This document shows positions 24,350-33,138 of a stretch of DNA of 42,816 bases, one piece after another (the first letter of the stretch is position 1; the number at the start of each line of letters is the position of its first letter). The stretch is from an uncultured Desulfocapsa sp. Lineage in GTDB: Bacteria > Desulfobacterota > Desulfobulbia > Desulfobulbales > Desulfocapsaceae. The DNA lies in NCBI GenBank assembly GCA_947311435.1, contig CAMZKT010000011.1, positions 1 through 42,816 on the forward strand, in the 5' to 3' direction. Under the pieces are notes generated by a model, which saw nothing but the letters and a program-made list of their open reading frames with translations, searched no databases and was not told where the DNA came from. A program made the position numbers and the translations under genes.

Positions 24350-27232
24350 TCAGTGCAACTGTTTTACATAATGATGCACAGAGGCCATCAGTTTTTCTTT
24401 ATCAAGTTTGATGTGATATTCATCTACTCCCACTTCTTTTCCCTTGGCCACATCCTCTTCACCTGCAAGTGTTGTCAGTGCGATAACGGGAATTTGTGAA
24501 AACCGTTTATCTTTACGTATGGTTTCTGTGAGTTCGAAACCATTCATATTTGGCATTTCAATGTCTGTTACTACAATCGTGATTTCATCACCATGTTGCT
24601 GAAGGAGATCCCAGGCAATTGCCCCATCCTCACCTTCAATGACTGCATACCCGGATTCTGTCATATAGTTCTTTACCTGGTTTCTGAAAAAATTGGAGTC
24701 TTCGGCAATGAGTATTGTGGGAACTGGAGTTTCTTCGTCTATGGCTTCGTAGACCTCTTGATCTTCAAACCATTCAGGAAATAAGTGACCGACAACTTCA
24801 AAAATATCTACAAGCATGGTTGTTTGGCCTTCAATGATAGTTGACCCCATGATGCCTGGTTGTTTCAACGTTGTATCGTCAACTGATACTGATATTTCCA
24901 TGGCATCAATGGGCCCAATGGCTAAAAGGCCTACAATTTGCGATGCAATATTAAATACTATTACGAGGAGATTGTCATGATCAGCGATGGGTTGAACCAT
25001 GGCCATGTCATCAACTGTAATGAGAGAGAGGCTCCCTCCCCTATATTGCATTACACGTTTTCCGCCAAGTTCTTCAATGTCAGATCTTTTAATCTTTTCT
25101 ATCCGTTCGACCTGGTTTAAGGGGACAGCAAACTGTTCATCTTCAGAACTTCTGAAAATGAGCAGTGCCTGTTTATCTTTTTGTGCTTTTACGAGTTCTT
25201 CAGCGGCCTGGGCAACCTCATTTGCCCTATCAGAACCATCAATAGAGGTAAGATCTGCCATGATGGCAAGATTTGTGACGTCAAGAATTAACGCAATACG
25301 TCCATCGCCCATTATGGTTGCGCCAGCATAACCTTTGCAGGCCTGTAGGTGCTTACCCATAGGTTTGATGACTATTTCTTCTGAATCCTGGAGTTTATCA
25401 ACAATCAAACCATATTTAAGGGTTCCATTGGATACCACAACAATATTCAAGGCACTTGAGGCATTGTACCTTCTGTCCTCGTTATTGCGTTCACCAGCCC
25501 TGGCAGATCGGTCCTGTTTTTCTAAAAGAGATTCATCTTCGGTGCTGAGAGAAGTCTCTTTTCCTCGACGATCGGAGATTCTCTCTCTGCGGTCATCTTT
25601 AAACTCGTTTTCCTCCTGATCAAAATAGGTTCGTTTAATGTCCAAAACATCAGATAAACGAATAAGTGGCAATAGGTTTCCGCGAAGGCGAACAACTTCT
25701 GCATTGCCGACCCGTTCAATACGGTTTTTTACCTGACCCGCAGGAATACGAAGTAGTTCTTCAAGGTTTACTTGGGGGATTGCATACCGTTCTCCGCCGG
25801 TCATGATGATCTGGCAGGGGATAATGGCAAGGGTTAGAGGGAGTTTAATGGATATGGTGGTCCCCTGACCAACTTCCGAAATAATGTCTACCTGTCCTCC
25901 AAGTTGGTCAAGATTTGTTTTGACGACATCCATTCCAACGCCACGGCCAGAGACATCAGTAACTTCTTTTGCTGTCGAGAAACCTGGAAGAAGTATAAGG
26001 TTAACTTTTTCCTTTTCAGACATTAACTGTGCCTGTTCCGGCGTAATCAAACCCTTGCCTATGGCTGCTTCTGCGAGGGATTCACCATCGAGCCCTTTTC
26101 CATCGTCGCTAATTTCAATTACAACCTGACCAGCAGCATGATATGCCTTGAGGATGACAAGACCCTTTGGAGATTTTCCTAGAGCAGTACGTTCGGCAGG
26201 TAATTCAATTCCATGATCAACAGAGTTCCGGACAAGGTGGGTGAGAGGATCATTAATGGATTCAATAATAGTTTTATCGAGTTCGACATCTTTCCCTACT
26301 ATAGTTAGATCAATGGTTTTGTTGAGTTTTGAAGAAAGATCTCTTACAACCCGGGGGAACTTGCCAAAAACATTCCCAATTGGTTGCATGCGGGTAAGCA
26401 TAATTGCTTCCTGGAGCTCTGAGGTTATGAGGTCGATTCGTTGCCCTACGCTTTCAGCATTTAGAGTATCTCCAGATGATATCGTTTGTAAGAGTTGATT
26501 TCGACTGAGTACCAGTTCACCTGCAAGGGTCATCAATGAATCCAAAAGGCTTACGTGAACCCGGATACTGGTATCGACTTTCACTTTTGCTGCGGTAGTT
26601 TTGGCTTGTGGTGTAGGATTGCTGGGGGGCTTTGGGGGTTCCTGTTTTGTTTTCTGGGCAGTTGTTGAAGCGGGCACATGGGTAGGTTCTGGTGCCGTTG
26701 TAATAATTGGTTCAGAAACCACAGGCTCGGGAATAGTGGCAATATCCTGTTTTGGTTCTTGCTGTTCTTTTTTCGACTCGCTTACTTTAGCTGCTACTGG
26801 TTCTGACTTTGGTTCTGGTTCTGACTCTGCTGGATCTGGAGTGAAATCACCGTTATAAATTGCATTGAGAGGTACCAGGTGCTCTTCAATATCATAAGAG
26901 TTGGAATTGCTGACATCTTCAATCATTGTGTTGAGTTTGTCGGATGCCTGTAGCAGAACATTGATGATTTCTGGAGTGGGGACAAGTTTGCAACTTCGGA
27001 TCAGTCCAAGAACATTCTCCATTACATGTGAGAGATCTTGAATAACGGTGAGGCCCATAAAACCCGCGCCACCCTTGATGGAATGTGCAGCTCTAAATAC
27101 TTTGTTTACCAGGTCCTCATCAATATCTGCTCCGTTTTCTTCAATGGTGAGGAGGTCGTTTTCTATATCGGCAAGATGTTCCAGTGATTCTTCTATAAAA
27201 CCTTGGAGTATCTCGTCATCTTCAATTTGCAT
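24350..27232 (-). CDS. cheA: hybrid chemotaxis kinase CheA with two CheW-like domains and a receiver
   Basis: A 960-residue CheA. It has a P1 Hpt domain (VFRAAHSIKGGAGF, H50), a Pro/Glu/Lys-rich linker (about 135-215), a P3 dimerisation helix, a P4 HATPase (THLVRNSVDHGIELP, FSTAKEVTDVSGRGVGMDVV), a P5 CheW-like domain, a second CheW-like domain (about 685-810) and a C-terminal receiver (D890 in VTDIEMPNMNG). The first CheW-like domain is interrupted by a highly charged insertion of about 65 residues (around 530-595) with repeated DRR groups. No P2 CheY-binding domain is evident; the fused receiver may act as a phosphate sink or feedback element. This domain set is more like chemosensory systems controlling surface motility or other outputs than the classical flagellar CheA. 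GGAG precedes the ATG. First gene of the operon. Confidence 0.94.
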   Translation of the reverse strand: MQIEDDEILQGFIEESLEHLADIENDLLTIEENGADIDEDLVNKVFRAAHSIKGGAGFMGLTVIQDLSHVMENVLGLIRSCKLVPTPEIINVLLQASDKLNTMIEDVSNSNSYDIEEHLVPLNAIYNGDFTPDPAESEPEPKSEPVAAKVSESKKEQQEPKQDIATIPEPVVSEPIITTAPEPTHVPASTTAQKTKQEPPKPPSNPTPQAKTTAAKVKVDTSIRVHVSLLDSLMTLAGELVLSRNQLLQTISSGDTLNAESVGQRIDLITSELQEAIMLTRMQPIGNVFGKFPRVVRDLSSKLNKTIDLTIVGKDVELDKTIIESINDPLTHLVRNSVDHGIELPAERTALGKSPKGLVILKAYHAAGQVVIEISDDGKGLDGESLAEAAIGKGLITPEQAQLMSEKEKVNLILLPGFSTAKEVTDVSGRGVGMDVVKTNLDQLGGQVDIISEVGQGTTISIKLPLTLAIIPCQIIMTGGERYAIPQVNLEELLRIPAGQVKNRIERVGNAEVVRLRGNLLPLIRLSDVLDIKRTYFDQEENEFKDDRRERISDRRGKETSLSTEDESLLEKQDRSARAGERNNEDRRYNASSALNIVVVSNGTLKYGLIVDKLQDSEEIVIKPMGKHLQACKGYAGATIMGDGRIALILDVTNLAIMADLTSIDGSDRANEVAQAAEELVKAQKDKQALLIFRSSEDEQFAVPLNQVERIEKIKRSDIEELGGKRVMQYRGGSLSLITVDDMAMVQPIADHDNLLVIVFNIASQIVGLLAIGPIDAMEISVSVDDTTLKQPGIMGSTIIEGQTTMLVDIFEVVGHLFPEWFEDQEVYEAIDEETPVPTILIAEDSNFFRNQVKNYMTESGYAVIEGEDGAIAWDLLQQHGDEITIVVTDIEMPNMNGFELTETIRKDKRFSQIPVIALTTLAGEEDVAKGKEVGVDEYHIKLDKEKLMASVHHYVKQLH

Positions 27233-27614
27233 AGCCAGCTCCTGCCCAAAATGGTAAGTGAGACATTACAGAGAGGGAATGTACACTCTCGTTAGCCTCA
27301 AAAATAATTAAAACATAAAGAATTACGAATAATATATTTTATACATATGCTACTTTTAATGTACAGGGATTTTTAAAAAAAGGATGCAGAGCAGAGGACA
27401 GAACAAAGCATAGCGACCGCTGTCCAAGAGACCAGAAAGGATTTAATTATGTTAGATCAAAAAAACTTTGAAGGGTTTAGGAATAAACATGCATGAAATG
27501 TCAAGAAGAAGATCATTCCGCTCTGATGGAAAGTACTGGAATGATCTGCTTCTGACTGGAAAACTTGGAATTTATTTTGGCAGTGTGGGGAAATATTTAT
27601 TGAATTATTATCAT
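27233..27614. other. intergenic region with a 10-bp inverted repeat
   Basis: No gene seen in this stretch between slyD and cheA (both minus strand). AGATCATTCC (27510-27519) and GGAATGATCT (27538-27547) are perfect inverted copies separated by 18 bases, extended by GAAG/CTTC after one mismatch. No T-tract follows, so it is either the 3' hairpin of the upstream isomerase gene or a regulatory site. A clear promoter for cheA was not identified. Confidence 0.5.
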
Positions 27615-28061
27615 TCAGGAATCTTCGATACCAAGTAGGGTTATTTCATAGTTAAGGGGATGTCCTGCAAGTGGATGATTGTAATCTATGACAATGCTAT
27701 CGTCTTTGATTTCAACTATGGTTGCAGGTATCTGGTGGGTTGCACCCGCAGCGTCAACATTCATGGAAATAATAAGGCCAACTTTTGGTTCTATCTTATC
27801 TGTAAATTGTTTTTTAGGTATTTCTTGAATGAGATCCGCGCGTCGTATACCATATGAGCCTTCTTCGGCTTTGCATCTTACTCTGCGCATTTCTCCAACC
27901 TGCATTCCTAAAAGAATACGTTGAATGGGCTTGGGAGTACCCTCCTCACCGAGACGAATTGTCATTGGATCGGATTGTTCTATGGTTTCAAACACCGTAC
28001 CATTGTCAAGGGTACCAGTGAGTGTAACAGTAACAGTATTGTTCTTTTCGACTTGTTTCAT
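27615..28061 (-). CDS. SlyD-like FKBP-type peptidyl-prolyl isomerase, without metal-binding tail
   Basis: A 148-residue FKBP-type prolyl isomerase of the SlyD type: VTVTLTGTLDNGTVFETI at the start, PKPIQRILLGMQVGEMRRV, then an insert-in-flap chaperone domain (about 70-125) and the closing DYNHPLAGHPLNYEI signature. SlyD proteins fold prolines and often help nickel insertion through a His/Cys-rich tail; here the protein ends soon after the FKBP domain (LLGIEDS), so no metal tail is present. An AAGGAG-type site (AAGGAGTAAAA) precedes the ATG. It is monocistronic as far as can be seen. Confidence 0.9.
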   Translation of the reverse strand: MKQVEKNNTVTVTLTGTLDNGTVFETIEQSDPMTIRLGEEGTPKPIQRILLGMQVGEMRRVRCKAEEGSYGIRRADLIQEIPKKQFTDKIEPKVGLIISMNVDAAGATHQIPATIVEIKDDSIVIDYNHPLAGHPLNYEITLLGIEDS

Positions 28062-28130
28062 TGGTGTCGTTTTTTACTCCTTCTTTCTGAATGGCGTTGT
28101 TTGGCGTAATATTTACCATATAATTTAGAA

Positions 28131-28287
28131 TGATGGCGTCGTAAAAACTCTTAAAATGTTTCGTTGCTGGTTTTTTTGTTTAATTGCGACGTAGCCTGGT
28201 ACGTTGTAATCACACAAAAATTACGAACCTCGCATCTGAAGTTTTTTACTTACTCATCTCTCAATTGACCTTTTTACGAGTCCATCA
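28131..28287. mobile_element. MITE-like palindromic repeat element
   Basis: A 157-bp non-coding element whose ends are imperfect inverted repeats: TGATGGCGTCGTAAAAA on the left (28131-28147) and, read from the right end, TGATGGACTCGTAAAAA (28271-28287), 15 of 17 bases identical. An internal hairpin, ATTGCGACGTA against TACGTTGTAAT (about 28183-28211), forms an 11-bp stem including G-U pairs. No obvious target duplication was found. The structure fits a non-autonomous repeat or a dispersed intergenic palindrome; only one copy is in this window. Confidence 0.6.
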
Positions 28288-28521
28288 ATAATGAGATGAC
28301 TCATTCTAGTGTGAGAAAGTGGCAATTTAAACTATCATCATATCTTTCGCAATGTTTTGTGGCAGCACCTTACAGTCGAGTGAGTTTTAGTACCTTACCC
28401 AGCGAGCAAGATTTTTCAAGCGTACCGGTTGAAGAGGATTATCACAAACCACAATACTGACAGTTATGTGCATCCGACAATGGAATAATCGAGCTCCTGC
28501 CTTTTTTTGTTCAGCAGTTTC

Positions 28522-28550
28522 TTGACAAATAGTTGAGAGAGTCATACATT
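28522..28550 (+). promoter_or_regulatory. sigma-70-type promoter for the mini-ORF/his genes
   Basis: A perfect -35 TTGACA (28522-28527) and TACATT (28545-28550, 4 of 6 matches to TATAAT) are separated by 17 bases. Transcription would begin near 28557, about 98 bases before the mini-ORF and in the direction of hisI and hisG. Confidence 0.6.
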
Positions 28551-28654
28551 GCGCAGGTTTTACAATGAGTTGAGAATGAACAGTTGAAGATCTCCGAGTT
28601 ATCCTGGAATGAGAGTAGGTTTTGAAATTAGAGTGTGAAAAATTCAAGGAATTC

Positions 28655-28792
28655 ATGGAATCTGATAAGGCAGAATGTCGCCATCCAGCTGACTATTGCC
28701 CTATAAGAACATCTTGTATGATTAATTTTATCGGAAAGGAACGAAAAAGAGAAGAAACTCTGGAAAAGAAGAGAAGTACTCAGGGAAAATAA
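28655..28792 (+). CDS. 45-residue cysteine-containing mini-protein upstream of hisI
   Basis: A short frame with ATG at 28655, AAGGA 4 bases upstream, and TAA at 28790-28792, two bases before the hisI ATG. The product starts [21 protein letters not shown] and ends in a strongly basic and acidic helix ([19 protein letters not shown]). The cysteines are at residues 8, 15 and 21, with a histidine next to the first, a spacing that could bind a metal. The close fit to hisI, the good ribosome-binding site and the upstream promoter argue that it is translated, and hisI itself has a poor ribosome-binding site, consistent with coupling. I do not recognise the family. It could also be a leader peptide, although His is not enriched. 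Confidence 0.6.
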   Translation: MESDKAECRHPADYCPIRTSCMINFIGKERKREETLEKKRSTQGK

Positions 28793-28794
28793 TT

Positions 28795-29175
28795 ATGATT
28801 GAGTTAGACTTTACGAAAGATAGTGATGGACTTCTTCCTGCAATTGTTCAGGACCAAGAAAGTGGTGATGTGTTGATGCTTGCATATATTAATCGTGAGT
28901 CTTGGGAAAAAACTTTGGCCAGTGGTAAGGCTCACTATTGGAGCAGATCACGACAGAAACTGTGGCTTAAGGGGGAATCGTCCGGACATATTCAAATAAT
29001 TCGGGAAATATTAGTTGATTGTGATCAGGATACCGTGGTTTTTAAAGTGGAACAACTTGGAGGAGCCGCTTGCCATAAGGGCTATTCCTCATGTTTCTAT
29101 CGCAGAGTGGAAGCTGAAAAGCTTGAAGTAATTGGTGAGAGAGTCTTTGATCCAGCAGTTGTTTACGGTAAATAA
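28795..29175 (+). CDS. hisI: phosphoribosyl-AMP cyclohydrolase
   Basis: A 126-residue stand-alone HisI, which opens the adenine ring of PR-AMP in histidine biosynthesis (step 3). Family landmarks are [32 protein letters not shown], the metal-binding DCDQDT and the zinc site [16 protein letters not shown]. No PR-ATP pyrophosphohydrolase (HisE) domain is fused. It starts two bases after the mini-ORF stop, probably by translational coupling. Its stop codon lies inside the 8-bp target duplication of a MITE that separates it from hisG. Confidence 0.96.
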   Translation: MIELDFTKDSDGLLPAIVQDQESGDVLMLAYINRESWEKTLASGKAHYWSRSRQKLWLKGESSGHIQIIREILVDCDQDTVVFKVEQLGGAACHKGYSSCFYRRVEAEKLEVIGERVFDPAVVYGK

Positions 29176-29179
29176 TAAC

Positions 29180-29332
29180 GTAACTGTTCAGCAGCACTTC
29201 ATCTGTGTTCGATCAGGCTTACTCACAGAGGACTACTCTAGTTCGCAAGCCTGCTTGCACACATATAAAGCACTGCTGAACAGTTACAGTTTGATGTTTT
29301 TGCTGATGTTGCAATTCCACCTGAACAGTTAC
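29180..29332. mobile_element. 153-bp IS66-type MITE with 8-bp target site duplication
   Basis: The ends are perfect 12-bp inverted repeats: GTAACTGTTCAG (29180-29191) and CTGAACAGTTAC (29321-29332). They are flanked on both sides by the identical 8-mer ATAATAAC (29172-29179 and 29333-29340). IS66-family elements characteristically begin with GTAA and create 8-bp duplications, so this is a non-autonomous IS66-type insertion. A third copy of the end (CTGCTGAACAGTTAC, 29273-29287) pairs with the left end: the first 38 bases form a long imperfect hairpin with 29250-29287. No coding capacity. It sits exactly at the hisI stop codon (the duplication contains TAATAA), so hisI is left intact, while hisG is separated from it by about 220 bases. 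Confidence 0.88.
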
Positions 29333-29396
29333 ATAATAACAATGAATTATTTGATGATAATCGAAGAGTAGAAAAAGAGAAAAATTGGAGATATGT

Positions 29397-30269
29397 ATGA
29401 ATGAATTAAAACTTGGACTTCCCAAGGGAAGTCTGGAAAAAGCAACAATTGAACTTTTTGAGAAGGCTGGCTGGTTGATTAAACCAAAATCAAGAAACTA
29501 CTTTCCAGAGATCGATGATCCGGAATTGGCATGCTCGATATGCCGTCCTCAGGAAATGTCACGTTATGTAGAATCAGGGATGCTTGATGCTGGAATCACA
29601 GGAAAAGACTGGACGATGGAGAACCAGTCCGAGGCAATACTCGTCAGTGATCTTGTGTACTCTAAGGTGAGTAGAAAGCCGACTCGATGGGTTATTGCTG
29701 TTAAGGGAGATTCTGATATTACCTGCATTGAAGACCTTGAAGGGAAAAAAATATCCACTGAGCTTGTAAATGTGAGTAAAACTTTTTTTGCAGAGAATAA
29801 TATCAATGTGGATATTGAATTTTCATGGGGAGCAACTGAAGCAAAAGTTGTTTCCGGACTAGTCGATGCCATTGTAGAGGTGACCGAAACGGAAAGTACT
29901 ATTAGGGCCCATGGTTTACGGATAATTCATGAACTAATGGAATCCAACACACAATTTATTGCTAACAAAGAGGCCTGGGAGGATCCATGGAAGCGTGAAA
30001 AAATAAAGAACATTGCGCTTATGCTTCAGGGATCCTTGAAAGCCGAACGTATTGTTGGCTTAAAAATGAATGTAGCAGAGGATAAACTTGATACAGTGAT
30101 TGATTTGTTGCCAAGTTTGAATGCGCCAACAGTTGCAAGCCTGTATAATAAAAACTGGTTTTCTGTTGAAACAGTTGTTTCATCGGATATCGTCCGTGAG
30201 CTTATCCCCGAACTCACTAAAGGCGGGGCTGAGGGAATTATTGAATATCATCTTAGTAAGGTTATATGA
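29397..30269 (+). CDS. hisG: ATP phosphoribosyltransferase, long form
   Basis: A 290-residue HisG catalysing the first, feedback-regulated step of histidine biosynthesis (ATP + PRPP). It has the [16 protein letters not shown] start, [21 protein letters not shown], and the PRPP-binding loop in [19 protein letters not shown]. The C-terminal 75 residues form the ACT-like regulatory domain of the long (HisZ-independent) type. The start at 29397 has GGAG 6 bases upstream; the frame can be extended four codons to a TTG but that would consume the ribosome-binding site. Its stop overlaps the engB start (ATGA, 30266-30269). Confidence 0.96.
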   Translation: MNELKLGLPKGSLEKATIELFEKAGWLIKPKSRNYFPEIDDPELACSICRPQEMSRYVESGMLDAGITGKDWTMENQSEAILVSDLVYSKVSRKPTRWVIAVKGDSDITCIEDLEGKKISTELVNVSKTFFAENNINVDIEFSWGATEAKVVSGLVDAIVEVTETESTIRAHGLRIIHELMESNTQFIANKEAWEDPWKREKIKNIALMLQGSLKAERIVGLKMNVAEDKLDTVIDLLPSLNAPTVASLYNKNWFSVETVVSSDIVRELIPELTKGGAEGIIEYHLSKVI

Positions 30270-30853
30270 AGTTTGTTGATGTTAAATTTCTTCTGAGTGT
30301 TCACACTCTTTCCCAGTTACCAGAAGCAGACTTCCCGGAAATTGCCTTTGCCGGTCGCTCCAATGTAGGGAAATCTTCTCTTATGAATACGTTGATGGGC
30401 AGGAAAGGAATGGTAAAGGTAAGTGGACGGCCCGGAAAAACACAGGGGCTTAACTTTTTCCAAATAGGTGAAGAAGCCTATTTCGTTGATTTGCCAGGGT
30501 ACGGTTTTGCAAGGGTGTCGCGTGGAATGCAGGAAAGTTGGCAAAAGCTCATAACTGGTTATCTTGAGACAAGAAGTTCTCTCCGTTGTGTTGTTCTTAT
30601 TATGGATATCAGACATGGCGCAAAAAAGCAGGACACTCAACTCTTATCATGGTTACAACAGAACAATATAAAATGTCTCCCTGTATACACCAAAGCTGAT
30701 AAATTGTCAGGAAATCAAAGGCAGCAACATGCCGCCGCACTGGATGCCGGGCACACTATTTCCAGTGAGCGTCGTATAATATTCTCTGCTAAAAATGGAA
30801 TGGGAAAAGATGAACTGGTGACAGCTCTTGCATCTTTTAGTAAACTGGGATAA
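30266..30853 (+). CDS. engB: ribosome-biogenesis GTPase EngB/YsxC
   Basis: A 195-residue TrmE-Era-like GTPase needed for 50S subunit assembly in model bacteria. G1 is GRSNVGKS (30-37), the G2 region is [13 protein letters not shown]3 is DLPGYGFA and G4 is TKADKL; the length is usual for the family. It is translationally coupled to hisG by a 4-base overlap and is followed by the two-CW gene after 91 bases. Confidence 0.96.
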   Translation: MKFVDVKFLLSVHTLSQLPEADFPEIAFAGRSNVGKSSLMNTLMGRKGMVKVSGRPGKTQGLNFFQIGEEAYFVDLPGYGFARVSRGMQESWQKLITGYLETRSSLRCVVLIMDIRHGAKKQDTQLLSWLQQNNIKCLPVYTKADKLSGNQRQQHAAALDAGHTISSERRIIFSAKNGMGKDELVTALASFSKLG

Positions 30854-30944
30854 TTTGTTTTCTGATGTGTGTATTTTCCTGTTTGTTTGTGTCGCTCTTC
30901 TCAGTGGGGAGCCTATACCTTTTTTCATGTAAGGAGATACCTTT

Positions 30945-31223
30945 ATGTCACTTCGCTCTGAATGGCCATGCTGGGAGATTATGCAATGTCACGAATCTCA
31001 GAAATGTCCCGCAAAGGATCGTAAGTCGGAACTTTGTTGGGAGATTATTGAAAAGGAAGACAAATATTCTTTTGATATATGTACGGATTGTCTGGTTTAT
31101 GTTTCAAAACAGAAAAATTCACAGTTTTCCAAGGAAGAGTTGCTCAGCATAATGGCCCAGAAAGGGGTGAGTGTGCTTGATGGTGCTAAGTGCCCTATAA
31201 AGAAAGCGGGGTGCCATAGGTAA
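30945..31223 (+). CDS. two-CW domain small cysteine-rich protein
   Basis: A 92-residue protein with the pattern of the uncharacterised two-CW family: CWEIMQCHESQKCPAK, then LCWEII, CTDCLVYV and a C-terminal CPIKKAGCHR. Eight cysteines (two CW pairs) suggest zinc or Fe-S binding. AAGGAG lies 9 bases before the ATG. It may be transcribed with hisG and engB; a strong terminator follows. Biochemical function is unknown. Confidence 0.8.
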   Translation: MSLRSEWPCWEIMQCHESQKCPAKDRKSELCWEIIEKEDKYSFDICTDCLVYVSKQKNSQFSKEELLSIMAQKGVSVLDGAKCPIKKAGCHR

Positions 31224-31252
31224 CAGGTTTTTGAGATGCTCAGTACGAAAGT

Positions 31253-31303
31253 GGGGGGAATATAAACCATTTGTTTGTAATTTTTTTCCCCCCTCCTTTT
31301 TTT
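31253..31303 (+). terminator. intrinsic terminator after the his-engB-two-CW genes
   Basis: GGGGGGAA (31253-31260) pairs with TTCCCCCC (31286-31293) and the stem is followed by TCC and an eight-base T-run (31296-31303). It is oriented to end plus-strand transcription 30 bases after the two-CW stop; the minus-strand lepA gene ends just beyond. Confidence 0.75.
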
Positions 31304-31344
31304 GTTCTACTCTTTATGAAGTGTTCTCCCTTGCATCTCCATAA

Positions 31345-33138
31345 TTACTGCTCAGATTTTAAAACAGCTAGAAAAGCCTTTTGAGGAATCTCAACATTTC
31401 CAACTGTTTTCATACGTTTCTTGCCAGCCTTTTGCTTTTCGAGAAGTTTACGTTTGCGCGTAATGTCTCCGCCATAACATTTGGCAGTCACGTCTTTGCG
31501 AAGAGCAGAGATGTTAGTTCTTGCAACGATACTGCCGCCTATTGCAGCTTGGATTGCAATTTTAAACATTTGCCTTGGAATTTCCTCTTTTAGCCGTTCG
31601 CAGGCACGTAAACCTCTTGCCCTTGCATTCTCCCGGTGTGCAAGTTGAGACAGAGCATCCACAATCTCCCCATTGACAAGGATGTCCAATTTAACAAGGT
31701 CGCTCTTTCTATAATCATACAATTCATAATCAAAAGATCCATATCCTTGAGTTATGGATTTAAGTTTATCGTAAAAATCGTATATTACTTCAGCAAGGGG
31801 GAGTTCACAGGAGAACTCAATTCGCCCCGGCATGGGGTAGTGGTAATTGGTATTTTCACCACGTCGCTCCATGCAGAGTGTCATAAGAGCTCCCATATAT
31901 CTTTCAGGAATCAGAATTGTCGCCTTAATATAAGGCTCTTCAACTCGATCTATCTGCATGGGGTCGGGAAAATAGGCTGGATTGTCAACAACTAGTTTGC
32001 TGCAGTCTTTCAAATAAAAATTATATTTAACAGAAGGAACTGTGAGAATGAGCGAAATGTCAAACTCCCGTTCGAGTCGTTCCTGGATGACCTCTAGGTG
32101 AAGTAGGCCTAAAAATCCGCAACGAAAGCCAAAGCCTAGTGCTGCCGAAGTATCTTTTTGAAAGGTAAGTGCGGCATCGTTGAGTTGTAGTTTCTCGAGG
32201 GCTGTTGCCAGCGCCTCATAATCATCTGTGGCAATGGGGTAAATTGATGAGAATACTACCTGTTGGACTTCCTTGAAACCTGCTAGAGCTTTGGCGCACG
32301 GATTATCAGCAAGAGTTATTGTGTCTCCTGGCCTTGTGTCACTGACTGTTTTAACTCCTGCAAGAATATAGCCGACATCCCCGGCACTTAACGATTTCAC
32401 CGCTTCTCGTTTAACGCGAAATAATCCCACCTCTTCAACACGGTATTCGGAATTATTGGACATGAATTTAATGGTGTCTCTTGCCTTGATCGTACCGTTG
32501 ATAATTTTAATTGAAATAATAGTCCCTCTGAAAGGATCGTAATTTGCATCAAATATCAGCGCTTGCAGTGGTGCTTTCTTGTCCCCTTCAGGTGGTGGTA
32601 TGTGCTTAACTATAGCTTCAAATATTGCCTTGACACCAGTTCCAGTTTTTGCTGAGCATTGCTGAACCAGATCGATATCAAGGCCAAGGTCTTCTTCGAT
32701 TTGTAGTGCTACGCCTTCCGGATCAGCAGATGGTAAATCAATTTTATTGATTACGGGAAGTATCTCAAGATCATTTTCCATGGCCAGATACAGATTGGCC
32801 AATGTCTGTGCCTCAACTCCCTGTGCTGCGTCAATCAGGAGCAGTGCCCCTTCGCAGGAACTGAGTGCTCGTGATACCTCATAGCTGAAATCAACATGAC
32901 CGGGAGTGTCAACGAGGTTCAAAATGTATTCTTTCCCATCGTCTGCCGTATAAGGAAGACAAATGGTTTGGCTCTTTATGGTGATTCCTCGTTCTCTTTC
33001 AATGTCCATATTGTCGAGTAATTGATCTTGGAAATCGCGGGCATTGACCTGCTGGCATAGTTGGATCATTCTGTCAGCTAATGTCGACTTTCCATGGTCA
33101 ATATGAGCAATGATTGAAAAGTTTCGTATGTTTTGCAT
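31345..33138 (-). CDS. lepA: elongation factor 4 (back-translocase)
   Basis: A 597-residue translational GTPase. G1 is AHIDHGKS (11-18), and RERGITIKSQ, DTPGHVDFSYEVSRAL and NKIDLPSADP follow. Domains II-III and V-like and the LepA-specific C-terminal domain end in KRKLLEKQKAGKKRMK...GNVEIPQKAFLAVLK, the diagnostic EF4 tail. Length is as usual. It is divergent from the rpoH-like gene. No good ribosome-binding site is visible before the ATG. Confidence 0.97.
   Translation of the reverse strand: MQNIRNFSIIAHIDHGKSTLADRMIQLCQQVNARDFQDQLLDNMDIERERGITIKSQTICLPYTADDGKEYILNLVDTPGHVDFSYEVSRALSSCEGALLLIDAAQGVEAQTLANLYLAMENDLEILPVINKIDLPSADPEGVALQIEEDLGLDIDLVQQCSAKTGTGVKAIFEAIVKHIPPPEGDKKAPLQALIFDANYDPFRGTIISIKIINGTIKARDTIKFMSNNSEYRVEEVGLFRVKREAVKSLSAGDVGYILAGVKTVSDTRPGDTITLADNPCAKALAGFKEVQQVVFSSIYPIATDDYEALATALEKLQLNDAALTFQKDTSAALGFGFRCGFLGLLHLEVIQERLEREFDISLILTVPSVKYNFYLKDCSKLVVDNPAYFPDPMQIDRVEEPYIKATILIPERYMGALMTLCMERRGENTNYHYPMPGRIEFSCELPLAEVIYDFYDKLKSITQGYGSFDYELYDYRKSDLVKLDILVNGEIVDALSQLAHRENARARGLRACERLKEEIPRQMFKIAIQAAIGGSIVARTNISALRKDVTAKCYGGDITRKRKLLEKQKAGKKRMKTVGNVEIPQKAFLAVLKSEQ

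Larger units (their letters stand above)
28062..28654. other. 593-bp intergenic region with a MITE-like element and a promoter
   Basis: It contains a palindromic MITE-like element (28131-28287) and a sigma-70-type promoter (28522-28550), both listed separately. Between them (28288-28521) I see no gene or clear signal. An 89-codon minus-strand open frame here has no ribosome-binding site or family resemblance and was not accepted. Confidence 0.5.

Noticed and set aside
28387-28656. 89-codon minus-strand open frame
   Set aside because: No ribosome-binding site, no family-like segments, and it runs against the promoter and mini-ORF on the plus strand.
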